A stretch of 64,000 nt of DNA from Camarhynchus parvulus (lineage: Eukaryota > Chordata > Aves > Passeriformes > Thraupidae), in the NCBI RefSeq assembly GCF_901933205.1, contig NC_044596.1:6196214-6260213 (forward strand), read 5' to 3'. Under the pieces are notes generated by a model, which worked only from the letters and a program-made list of their open reading frames with translations, was not told the DNA's origin and ran no database searches. A program made the translations under genes and the position numbers. Positions within the stretch are counted from its first letter, which is position 1; each line of letters begins with the position of its first letter. Positions 37,201-48,269 of this stretch are shown piece by piece.

Positions 37201-40200
37201 ACTTTGGAATCCCACGGCAATCTGATGTAAAAACGGTGATAACGGCAGAGAAAGGCAAAGGGCAGGGGCTCAATCATTATCCAGGCTTTTGTGTGCAGGA
37301 AATGGCTCGGGGAGAGGCGCAGGCTGATGGCAGGATAACATTTCCTTTGTCAAGGGCTGTTAGCAGCGCAAACAGCTGCCTGGGGTGAGCAGGAATGGAT
37401 GTGGGGCCTGCGAATGGGACGGTGTGTCCCATCGAGCTTTGTGTCTCTCTGACATTGCCTTGTCCCGAGATGGCCCCAGGCCCGGTGTGAGACCCCCGGC
37501 CGTGCTGCTCACCCAGCTGTGCCCGGCTCACCCCAGCTGTGCCCTGCACACGGGTGCCCAGGTGTGTCCCGGGTGCCCAGGTGTGTCCCGGAGCCACCCC
37601 AGCCCCTCGGAGCCACCCCAGCCGTGAGTCAGGGACAGGAGAGGCTTTGCTGCTGGCAGAGCTGTCAGGCTCCAGGTGAGTCACCTGCCCCAGTGGCTCA
37701 CCTGGGTGGCTGCAATTACCAGTTACAGCAGTGCCCTCGCTGCAGGCGCCCTCCCGGGTGTGTAGGCTGCCAAATTGCTGGTCCTGTACCAGCTACAGGC
37801 ACTGCTGAGCTCTCAGCATGAGCGTGAAGGGAGTAACTGAGCACAACACAAACCACACAAGGAGCAGCTTTCCCCAGAGCGCTCAGATATGCTGGTGCCA
37901 GTTTCACAAAAGCTGGAGGTCTGTCTGTGACTGTGTCGGTGCTTGCTGCAGAGAAATGCCCATCAAAGTACCCACTGAACGCAGGGGAGCTGCTCAGTGG
38001 CTGGTACATCGATGGTGTGGGGCTGATGCTGCTGCTGGCAGCTGGGCAGCCCCGAGGGGGATGTGAAATAGCTGAATTCCTCCAGGGGGATGTGAAATAG
38101 CTGAATTCCTTGAGGGAGATGTGAAGTAGCTGAATTCCTCTCCAGCCCTCGTGGCCTCTGTAGCCTTGATGAGTTCACTCATCCCCTCAAAGCCTGTCAA
38201 CAGCAGCTTCCACAGGGACCTCCGTATCACAGACACTGCCCTGGATCCCATCAGGGCTCCTGTGGACAAATTACCAGCTGCTTGTCAGCCCTTTGCTCTG
38301 ATCCCTGGCTGTAAGACTGACAGCTCTGTTTTCTCAACTCCTGCAGAACGCCCAGGAATCCCACGGGGTGGCTGTGCCAACGCCGTCGGTGCCAGAAGAC
38401 TTTGTGGAAAAGGCAGCTCTTGGTAAGGGATGTTCTCTGTGGAGTCCTGGCCAGCACAGAGTGCTGCTCACCGAGCCCTCAGGGCAGGAAGTGTGTGTGT
38501 ACCCAGCTCTGGAGCAGACAGCCTGCTCATATATTTTCATGCTAAAATAGAGTCTGCTATTAATTATTTTTTGAGGTCATTGAAAATTAATTAATTCCTC
38601 AGGAGCGAGGCAGAGTGGCTGTTGAGTTCAGGAAGTTTTAGACCAGCCTGGCAAGGGGCTGGCTGGCTGGGCAGGCCCCTGGCACAGGCCTGGCTCAGCA
38701 GTGATGGGGAGGTGCTCACACGGCTGTGCTCTCTGCTCCCGCAGGCTCTGGCTCCCAGCTCAATGGCAATATTCGCATGTACAGCTCCGTGGGGGACCTG
38801 CGCCCGCAGGCCCTCGATGGGCACGACCTGGATGAAGACATCCCCCCGCCGCCATCGGTGCCCCCGCCGCCCCCTCCCGCGCCCGTGTCACCCCCCGTGG
38901 CCTCGCCGGTCCCTCCACCCCCCGAGATGCTGCCCCCGCCGCCGCCAGTGCCACCCGAGCCGGTGCCACCGCCTCCCGCCATGGCAGCGCCGCCGCCACC
39001 CGCCTCTGCCCTGTCCTCGCCCAGCACCCCAGCTCCTCCTGACTTCATCCCGCCGGCCCCGCCGGGCGCCCGGGACCCCTTCGGCCCCGGCCTGTCCAAG
39101 TGGAAATCCGAGACCGTGCTGAACTCAAGGCAGGGGGACACTGAGGGGCCGCTCTGCGCCGCCGAGCCCGGGGTGCCTGCAGCCCCCAGCCCCAAGGAGA
39201 GCCTGCTGCAGCCCAAGGCCGAGCCCCACCTGACCTTCCCCAGGTCGTTCAAGGTGCCGCCGCCGGCCCCGGCGCGGTCCTCGTCCATCCCGGTGCAGGA
39301 GGGCCGGCAGGAGCCCGTGCCAAGGCAGCCTCACGCCCGGCCGCCCCTGCCACCCTGCTTCACCATCAGAGCTGCCAGCAAGGCACGGCCGGGAGAGGCC
39401 GAGCAGAGGAGCTCCGGGCTCAGACAGGGCCTAGGGAAGGCGGCTGTGCCCCCTCCACTGAGCCCCAAGCCGGGCACAGGGCTCAGCCAAGGCGTGAATC
39501 CCACCGGGCGCTGGTCCCCTCTGCCAGGCTCCGAGGGGGAGAGGATTCCCCAGCTGAAAACAGCCGGGAGAGACTCCCCTCCAAAATCTGAACCTCTCAC
39601 TGCCAACGACCTGGATCTGCCTCCTCCGGACTACCCGAGCTGCGAGGATGACTGGAAGGACGCCAGCAACCTGAACAAGCTGCGGGACGAGCTCTCAGCG
39701 CTGCTGCGCTCCCCACGCCGCGAGGAGAGGCCGCTGGAGAGGCCAGGAGCTCCCCAGCCCATGGACAGCGGTCACAGCCGTGCTGGCAGCCGTGAGCCAG
39801 GGCTCAGTGAGCCCCAGATCACCAGGAAGGACACAGGGTTATCCAAGGGAGGGGACAGTGAGAAGAAAGAGGCACCCAGCAGCCCCCCCAGCACCAGTGG
39901 GGGCTCCCCAGCACTGCAGTCACCGCCCCGGAGGGCAGCCCTGACACACAGCCCCGCAGTGTGATGACGATCAGGAACGAGCTGGAGGCTGTGCTGTCCC
40001 TGAAGAAAGAGGGGAAACCTGTCCCAGGGCTCAGCAGCCAGAAGCAGGCTGTGGAGAATGGCATCAGCACCCCACAGGTGAGGAAGAGCCCCCCTGATGT
40101 AAGGAAGAGCCCCCCTGACACGAGGGACTCCGTGGGGCCAAAGCCGGTCCCCAGCCCGCTCCCAGCCCCGGCGGCTGCTGTGGAGAAGGATGAGACAGCC

Positions 40201-42202
40201 CACGAGGACCATCCTGCTCCTGCTGCTGGCAAGGTCACAGAGGACGTGAGCCCTGCTCCTGGGTCCCTCAGCAGCAGCGTGAGTCCCCCAGAGCCACCCC
40301 AGGGACCGGCAGAGGAGCCCCCAGCTCCCAGCCCGCCCCCAGCCCCTGTGTCCCCTGCACAGAGCCCAGCACCACAGCCCAGCTCCGCTGTCTTCCAGTA
40401 CAAAGTGCACCGGGCTGGGGCCAGCTCGGCCCAGCCGCCCCATGCCCTGGGCTCTGCTGAGCCTCCCTGCCCCGGGAGCTCGGGCAGGAGCCCCCCGGGC
40501 CCCTCGGGAGCGGGGCAGGAGGAGGTGCTGATGCCCCCGGGCCCCTCGGGAGCGGGGCAGGAGGAGGTGCTGATGCCCCCGGGCCCCTCGGGAGCGGGGC
40601 AGGAGGAGGTGCTGATGCCCCCGGGCCCCTCGGGAGCGGGGCAGGAGGAGGTGCTGATCCACCCGGTGACGGGGGAGCGCGTGGAGCGGGGCTCGCCCAT
40701 GGCCCTGCTGCTGGCGGCCCGGCAGCGCGCCCAGCGGGGCCGCCAGCCCGGGGACGGGGCAGCCTCGCACAGGGTGAAGCCGGCCCTGAGACTCGGCAGT
40801 GCCTCGTCAGACACCACCTCCTCCACCAGCTTCTTCCGCCACGAGTCCAAGCCCTTCTCCTTCACCGTGGTGCCTCGGCCGTCTGCGGCCAGCCCAGCGG
40901 GGTCTGGCTGGAGCAAGCCCCCCTCCTTCTCCAGCTCCTCGGAGCAGGGCCGGGCCGTGCGGGAGGCGCAGCCCCCCGGGCCCCGGCGAGCGGCCGCCTC
41001 CAGCCTGCTCCGGGGCCTGCTGGACTCGGGGCAGCCCGGCCAGCCCGGCCCGGCCCAGCACGGAGCGCCCGGCGAGGAGGAGAACGGGGACACGGCGCTG
41101 GACTTTGGCATTATCCCGCCGCCCCCCGAATTCAGCAACGAGGCCAACGAGGCTCTGCTCCCGAGCCGAGAGGAGAACCGCAAGTGCCCCAGTGTCCCTG
41201 ACAGCAGCCGGGGCTCGGGAGAGCCGCGCTATTTCAGGTGGGCTGGCTACAGCCGCAGCTACGGGGGCAACAACCAGGAGCCAGCGGCTCTGCCACCCTT
41301 GGAGAAGAGCTGGAGGAACGGAGACCTCACACCACAGTACCCGGATCACAGCAGCTCCTCGAGCTTCCCCAGCCACGGCCCCAACCCACGGCCGCTGATC
41401 AAGAAGCGCCTGTACATGTCGGAGCCCGACAGCTCCTACCCCCGGGCGGCCGCAGCCCCCCGGGCCTCGGGCACCCTGTCCTCCACGCTCTCCTCCTATG
41501 GCCCCGGGGGGTTCAGCTCCACGCCCGGGGAGGGGGCTCGCCGCCCGGGCCCCGGCCACAGGAACGGCCCCTCGAGCGCCCAGGGCAGGCGGGCGTCGGC
41601 GGACGCTGCAGGGAAAGCCATGGTCTACGGCGGCACCGGGGCTGAGGCCAAGTACAAGGGGCAGAACGGGGACTTCTCGCCCGCCAGCGTGCTGACAGCC
41701 AGCAGGTACGTGCCCCCTGAGCCCATGTGCCCCCCTGAGCCCAGCCTCCCTGCCCTCGCTGTCCCTTGGAATGGCCCCAGAGCAGCACTGGGGCTCCAGG
41801 GGAGTCGCTGCCCCTTGGCTCCTGCTGCTGCCCCGCTCCGAGGGCAGTGACTGTCCATGGCTCCTCCCTGGTGTCCGCTGTGACCACCATGCCCGTGTCC
41901 CTCCCCATCCCACCTCGCTGCCCCTTGGCTCCTGCTCCGAGGGCTGCTCCCTGGTGCCAGCTGTGACCCCGTGCCCAAGTCCCTCCCCAGCTCACTGAGG
42001 GGAGACACGAAGCAGTGAAATGCATCCCCATGGTGCTGACCCAGCACTGAGGTTTACCTGGGCTTGCTTTGGGTGACTGTCCCTCTGTTCTCCCTGCAGG
42101 CCTGCCCACAGCACTCCGCACTATGGGGGACCCTCCAACACCTTCACTGTCCGGCCTGGCACCCGCCAGCCCATCTCCTACGCCTACCAGAGCCACCGGT
42201 AG
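30875..42202 (+). CDS. C6orf132: C6orf132 homologue, proline-rich protein (frame break in exon 4)
   Basis: Molecular function unknown. Five coding exons: 30875-31025, 34553-34668, 38347-38422, 38745-41705, 42100-42202, all GT/AG. Conserved blocks seen against the human protein: MKKHQPHSVQGTFSRLFGK and NPPWIFTQE (exon 1), YYGDNRFGTV and RPRVRPLLTFLPL (exon 2), GVAVPTPSVPEDF (exon 3), YSSVGDLRP, HLTFPRSFKVPPP, IRNELEA, HPVTGERVERGSPMALLLAA, IIPPPPEFSNE and LIKKRLY (exon 4), NTFTVRPGTRQPISYAYQSH (exon 5). Residues after the start are strongly Pro-rich and probably disordered. Exon 4 breaks frame: the upstream frame stops at 39,962, while homology continues in another frame. The exon sum is 3407 nt, one short of a multiple of three; restoring it gives about 1135 residues (human ~1188). 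A missing C in the C7 run at 39,883-39,889 is the likeliest cause. Confidence 0.94.
32030..32215. repeat. ~17-bp degenerate repeat (GGGACAGCAGCCCAAAG)
   Basis: About ten imperfect units GGGACAGCAGCCCAAAGTGG in C6orf132 intron 1. Confidence 0.85.
33036..33180 (-). mobile_element. CR1 LINE 3' fragment
   Basis: Inverted CR1 3' end (cacagaatcacagagtgatt, ggaaaggggccttaaaactc, ...ccatccaacctggcctcgag) in C6orf132 intron 1. Confidence 0.9.
35240..35330 (-). mobile_element. CR1 LINE 3' fragment (degenerate)
   Basis: Inverted, diverged CR1 3' end (ggttggatgggaccttaaag, then cctggcactagagcagggtg) in C6orf132 intron 2. Confidence 0.7.
38055..38142. repeat. Three-copy ~31-bp tandem repeat
   Basis: GGGGGATGTGAAATAGCTGA followed by ATTCCTCCA, three copies, 200 bp upstream of C6orf132 exon 3. 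Confidence 0.92.
40497..40664 (+). repeat. 42-bp coding repeat within C6orf132 exon 4, four copies
   Basis: Near-identical copies start at 40497, 40539, 40581 and 40623, each encoding GPSGAGQEEVL(M/I)(P/H)P. The last copy runs straight into the conserved HPVTGE block, so the array grew from the segment just before that motif. The in-frame period of 14 residues preserves reading. Confidence 0.95.
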
Positions 42203-43839
42203 GCCGAGCTTGGGGCTGCCCCACTGGTGGCTGGCTGGGAGGGGACAAGAAAGGTGCCTGGGTTGGTCCTTTCCTTCTCTACGGGCGCCAGGGATGGTCC
42301 CAACCCAGCCTGGAAATGCACTTGCTTGGAACTGCTGATGGGGAATGAGCCCGAGACTGGACTTTTCTCAAAGACTGCCATGGAGAGTCGTTACTGCGGA
42401 GGGCAGGCTGCTGCCGTGTTACGTGAGCAATCGTGGTTTCCCTCTTTCCTGTTCTCCCTCCGGTTATTTTCAGAATTGCAGCCCGAGAGGCTGTCTAGGA
42501 AAGCCAAAGAGCATCCTCAGCTCTCTTTAGAGTGCATCACCACTGGGAAGGTTGATTTCAGTTTGGTTTTTAATTGGTTTAACTCCAGCATGTTTGGGAG
42601 CAGGGAGAAACAAACTGAGATGTGCACAATGGAAGCAAAGCAGTGTGTAGCTAGATGTCAGGGATTGAAATAAGAATGTAGGGCCAGTGGGATAGGAGGA
42701 GAGTTTAGGATGCCTTGGTCCTGACCCTTGCTGTCCTTAAGAGTTTGGAGCAAATCAGTTCTGCCTTAAGCCCAGCTCTGAGCAGTCAGTGCCTGTCCTG
42801 CCGAGCAGGGCTCTGGCCCCTTCTCCAGGAGCAGCTTTGGGAGCAGGGGCCCTGCTTTGCTGTGCCTTTTGGTCACTGTAAATGTTTCTGTTGGCAATTA
42901 TTCCTCGTGGAAGGAGGCTGTGAGGCCTGCCTGGAAGGCTGTGAAGCACTTTGGAGGTGTAGGACACGGAGCAATCCTTTTCCTTGGGCTGGTGGGTGCC
43001 AGCGACTCACCCAGTGCTGTGCTGCTGGTGCTCTCCCTGAGGACTCCCTTGCCATTCACAGCCCTGTGCCCCACAAAGTGTCCTCATTTCCTCAGTTAGT
43101 AACAAGTGTCCTTATGAACTGTTCCACTGATCTGGGCTTCCATGTGTCTGATCTGGGACTGAGGAGCTCCATTTCAGTGTGACTGTTTGTGCAGGTGGGT
43201 GTCTGCAGGGGCACCCAAAGGGAGCTGGCTCCCTCTGTTTTCCCTCAGTGCTGTTCCAGGTGCAGCCCTGCCCCTGCTCCCCTCTGCTGCCTCCGAGCAG
43301 CTGCTGGGGCCTGGGCAGGGCTGGGAGCTCTGAGAAGCCTTAAAGAGGGTTCCAGCTTCCAGAGTGAGCCATGGGGTCACAGCACAGCTGACCTGAGTTG
43401 TGAATAGCCAACATCCTGAAACTAGAAACAGAGACTCTTCCTCCTAGGTAAACCTGCTGAAAATCACTGTAAGATAGCTGTAAAAACTTGTAGAGAATTT
43501 TTTCTTGTCACTGATAAACTGAAAGCACTTTGAGACATGAGTCTGTTTTTATGGAAAGCACTTTCTATTTTCAATGCTATAAATGCCACTGGTTCCACTC
43601 CAGCTTACCCTGCCTGGCACACACCTGGATGTGGCCTGCAAGCAGATCTTGCTTTACAATGCAGCTCAAAATCAGGGATAAATTTTCCTTCTCTGTGGAA
43701 TTCTCAAAAGTTATCTTGATATATGAGTCATGTCATTGACAATCTGTGTTTTGTGTTATTTCCAGCTTTACCTAATAATTTAACAGCCCTTTCAGGTATT
43801 GCAGCAGCTTTAAAGTATTCTGAACTTCACTTTGCTGTG

Positions 43840-43845
43840 AATAAA
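43840..43845 (+). terminator. Poly(A) signal AATAAA, probable for C6orf132
   Basis: AATAAA in an AT-rich context (gctgtgAATAAAatgaaaa), 1.64 kb after the C6orf132 stop. Alternative sites further right cannot be excluded. Confidence 0.45.
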
Positions 43846-46366
43846 ATGAAAATGCAAATACAATAATCAGTCTAATAGCTAATTCAAAGGGCATTTTTAT
43901 GCCACCAAGTCACAGTGACTTAGAAGATTTCCATTGCTCACCCCAGCCAATATTGAAATAAAAGGCTTTTAATATCTGGGCGTTGGTTTTAAAAAAATAT
44001 TTATGGAGAAAAGTGACTATGGAGTAACTATAAGGACATTTAAATGTGCCAAGTGTCACGTGGAATACCACCTGCCCCAAAACATGGAATTTTCTCCACG
44101 CAAGGAGCATCTTGAGCATTCTTATTCATCTGTCGAAGTAAATCCGTGCTCCTCCTTGAGGGGCTTCAGGGTCATGTTTTGGTATTGGATGACGTTTCAC
44201 CAGTTTAACTTGAAAGCAAACAAAGAAGTGTCTTTGATAATGTTGCAGCTTAATGGTTTTTTCTTACTGATACTTTTTTTTCAAAATAATAAGCTATATT
44301 TGCAAACGAGCTCTCAGAAACAATTTTAAGGCTGGGTGGGTAATTTCAGCTTTTAATACTGACTTTGCCCAGGAGTGGGGAGGGGAGGGGGGGGGGGTAT
44401 GTGTGCAGTGTTCCACCTCAAGAATTCTTCCAAATTGTAATCTCCTGAAGTTTTTTTTTTCTTTTTAGAGAAAAATGTGACACTCCAATGTTGGTATCTG
44501 CTTTAAATATCACATTTACTACTTCACCCAGACACACAATTCACATGTAGGTGAAATATGGTCTTAGACACCATGGAGTGTCTCATTTCTAGCAGACATA
44601 ATTGCTTTAATTTAGTATTAGAAGTGTGATAGCGGAAGTCAGCTTTATGAAATAGCCACTCTTCATTCAAGAACAGCATTCAGGGACTGCCCAGGGGACT
44701 GAGCAGTCACTGAATCACGTTGGACTCTGCTCCCAGTTGTAGGACTGGTTAGCATGCAGGTTCTCAGCAGTGGGACTCTTCTATTCTTCACTTTGGACTA
44801 TCCCTGCTTCTTTTGAATGCATTCAGCAAATTCTGGTATTTCAGGAACAGCTCACCATTGATTCTGGGGCCATTGTGACAAAGGAAGCACTGTCAGAGCT
44901 GTTGGCAGCCAAAGCACTTGGGGACAGTTAGATCTCTCAGGAGAGAGGACTGCAGGGGTGGGGACGAGCTCCCCTGCCTGGGACAGGTAACTCTGGATAA
45001 ACAAACTGTCCTTGCATTCCTGGTCCTGCTCCTCCCAGCTCTTTCACTGCAGAAATTTAGCAATAGAGAAAGAGGAAACAAAACTAAGGGGTATTAATGG
45101 AGCAAAGCACCCTGCCTCAGCCCAGTGCTGAGAGCAATCCTGAAGCCTGAGTGTGGAATTATTCTCACTTCACCCTCTCTGATGCAGTGTGGTAATTCAA
45201 GTCGTGATACAACTGAAATTATCCCCTGCAGCTGCCTCTTCCTCACAAGTTCCTGCTAGGGGAGTGTAACAGAGCTTTAGCTGTAAAGTATTGAACAAAG
45301 TCTCTTATTTATGAGTGCCATTGAACACCAACCTTCTTGCATTAAACATTTCTGGATGTTTTATTACATGTGTGGTCTGACTTTTTTTAATGTTGCTTAG
45401 ATGGTCTGTCTGCTGGAGGATTGGGAAGTTTGCACATCCCTGAAAGGATGGGGAAAGGTTTGAATTTCAGCTTACCCAGGGCTTGGTCCAGTTTCTCTGA
45501 GGCTCATCCGAAGCCTGTGGCCGTGTCAGTGTTTCCAGAAGCCCAGGCAGGGAGGAAGGGGCAGCTGAGCCCCAGGAGCTCTGTCACTCACACCCAGCAG
45601 GCTGGGCAGGCTGGCAGAGGAGCAGCCTCTATAAATGGTGCTTGGGCTGGAGCTGCTCGGCAGGGATGAAACTCTCCTGCCTGCTGCAAGTCCCAACTGG
45701 AATGCCCAGAACTGCAAGCACAGTGTGAGCAATGCAGGCAGCATAAAAGGCTTGTCTGCAGTGTGGCTGCTCCTCTGCACTCAAGAATTAAACTGATTTG
45801 CATTCTCACCTCCTTCAGCCAGCTCTGGCCACAGAAGCAGGCTCTGTGAGGGAGGGAAGGGTGCAATGTGTGCCCTGAAGCTTTACTGGAGCCACAGTCT
45901 ATGTCCCCAAGTGTCCCCAAACCTGAACTGTGTGTGGTGGGGCAGGGACAGCTGAGCAAGGCACAAACCCCACAGCATTGCCCCCATTCCTTAGGGAGCT
46001 GCAGAGCCAGCCAGGACTACGTGGGACTGCTGCTGTCCCTGGGATTTCACTGCCAGCTCTGGTACAGCAACTCTGAGCCACTGGTCCAGCTCTGAGCCGA
46101 GCTGCATCCTAACAGTGACTCCTGAATTGCTGCTCCTCTGTGTTTACGAGTGAAAAACCCCGGGTGCAAGAGCCTGACACCCCAAAAGCAGACACTCCAC
46201 TCCTTCAGGCAAGGAGCAGGGCTGGGGCCGTGCCCTGCCCTTGTCAAGGGCAGCTGCTGCCATCCTGTGGCACCACAAGCACCTGCCAGACGCTGAAGCA
46301 TCGAGAGTTGTTTGGTCTTTAATTGTAAAAAGGAGTTACTATATCACCAATGAGCTGCTCTCCCCA

Positions 46367-47637
46367 CAGGCTTCAGCACCCACCACGAGTCTTTTGCCAC
46401 GGACTGTTGTGTTTTGCTCAGGTGTGGCAATATGAGGAACCTAATGTGGCTTAATGTCTGACATTTGAACATTTATTTTTAGCTGTACATGATGGAACCC
46501 CAAGTTCAGAGTTCTGGCAAGAACAACTTCCTGAAAGCAGCAGGAGCCAGAGCCTACCTGGCACCAGTGCTGAAGAACTGCAGTACCCTGGCATTGAACA
46601 GGAATACGGTGAACATTTATTTAAGAACAGTTTTAATATCAGGGACTGAAATCACAACTTGAACTGTGTGGATGATCTCAGCTGGCTCTTCAGTGCTACA
46701 GAAGTGGCCCAGTGAAAGTTAGCCCCAGTTACAAATGAAAACCATCTTCCAAGACATTTTCAGAACCAGCACAAGACCTGTTTCAGTACAGCATCTCCCC
46801 AAGAGAGGACTTTGTGGTTCAAGGGGTATTTCTCAGGAAATGTGTCTGTTTTTATCATCATTTACCATTTCTTGTCATACCCTGCTCTAGAACAGGCAGT
46901 TGCTGTGAACACCTGTATGACATGGGAATTTAAAAAGCAGCAAGTGAGGTTTACAGAGTATGAGAGAAGTACAGAGCCTGGGAAAGCTTAGTCTGCCTCA
47001 AAATTAATTGTGGGCTTTGCACAACTAAACCTATGTGGATGCAGAGGTAAAAGCTGGAAGCAGTGTACATTTAAGTGCTGCTATCATGCTAAAGAACCAG
47101 GGGTAACATTCACTTCAATGGTATTTTTGTTTCATCATTCAGGACTTGCTTAATTCTGTCTAGGAAATACTGGGCCAGACCAAGCCATACCTAGAGCAGC
47201 AGCAATGCATGCAGAGCAGTGACTTTCTCCAGGTAAGCAGCTGAGTTGGAAATGGATGTAGTATTTGACAAAAACAGCTCTGTGGGTTCTGTGCAGGCTG
47301 GCCTGGGGTGGGGCAGTGTCCTGTCCCCTCAGTGCCAGCACAAGAAGTCACTTGTCACAAGTGCGTGGATCTGGGCTATCACTAAGCACAGTCTGGTACA
47401 GGAGCAAGCAAATGACAGCCGAAGTCCTTAGTCCAGTTTTACCCCACATAAACCTTCTGTTCACAGCTCTTACCCTCGAGCGAGTTGCCTTCAGCACAGA
47501 GGAGATGAACCCTGGTGTCAAAGAGCACAGCACTTGCTCCCTCCTGCTGCCAGTGCCCCCTGGCACGCCAGGATCCCAGCACCATCCCAGTGTTGAACTG
47601 CAGGGCTCCAGCTGGGATCCTCACTTTACAACCTGAC
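46367..47637 (+). other. Exon-like segments of an unknown spliced transcript
   Basis: Segments with fair splice signals: 46,371-46,420 (after CCCCACAG, before GTGTGG), 46,482-46,609 (after TTTTTAG, before GTGAAC), 47,164-47,232 (after TGTCTAG, before GTAAGC) and a last one after TTCACAG at about 47,466. 47,164-47,232 is 69 nt, open in one frame only (EILGQTKPYLEQQQ...), and phase-0 at both ends. Joining 46,482-46,609 would also be open. None resembles a family I can name. This may be a lineage-specific or non-coding transcript, or chance. Confidence 0.25.
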
Positions 47638-48068
47638 ACCAAACACTGGTATTCTACACCAAACACTGGAATTTTACACCAAACACTGGTATTCTACACC
47701 AGTGCACGAGCAGTGCTCACCAGAGGCTCCCCACTGGCACTGAGGCTGAATCCTCTCCACCCACCACGAGCTGCAGTAAGGACAACCTGGAACCCTTCCA
47801 GCCCCTGGATCCCAACAGGTATTTTCATTCCACCTGATTTACAGAGCAAAGAACTTGGTTCTAGGGTGAGGCTCTCACATCTACCCAACAAGAGGCGTGT
47901 TGGAAACTTCCCCCAGAAGCTTCTATGAATTCCATGGGTAGTCTGGAGAACTGAGGAAAGAATCAAGTCTTTTTAACTTTATTTCTTTTTTCATTACACC
48001 TAATTCTCTGTCTCTCCAAGTCTCCTCTGTGCCTGAAGTCAGTTTTTTTCTGAGTAAAACCAAAGTCT

Positions 48069-48074
48069 TTTATT
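48069..48074 (-). terminator. Poly(A) signal, probable for WDR77
   Basis: TTTATT on plus (AATAAA on minus) about 200 bases past the WDR77 stop. A second AATAAA (minus) lies at 47,983-47,978. Confidence 0.5.
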
Positions 48075-48269
48075 ACAGGAGAAGCCGCTCCTGAAGAGAG
48101 GGTAAAGCTTGGTTTGTAACTAACTTATGCCTAATTCAAAATTACTACAGGAACCTTCTTAGCCACAAGCCTGGAGGCAGACACCAGACCCCACTCCAGC
48201 TCACACACCTGCGACTTCAGCAGAATCAAAGTGATGCCAGCAAGGAACTTGCACCACGAGTTTATAAAA

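Larger units (their letters stand above)
42203..48060. other. C6orf132 3' UTR and unassigned interval up to WDR77
   Basis: No recognised gene. The first ~1.6 kb is probably C6orf132 3' UTR. Beyond it, 44-48 kb has lower GC and no satellite, and contains a few exon-like segments on plus (46.36-47.64 kb, also 44.82-44.93 kb) that match no protein I know. Confidence 0.45.

Noticed and set aside
38716..41913. Long antisense ORFs opposite C6orf132 exon 4 (454 and 368 codons)
   Set aside because: GC-rich antisense shadows of a proline-rich coding exon with no independent signals.
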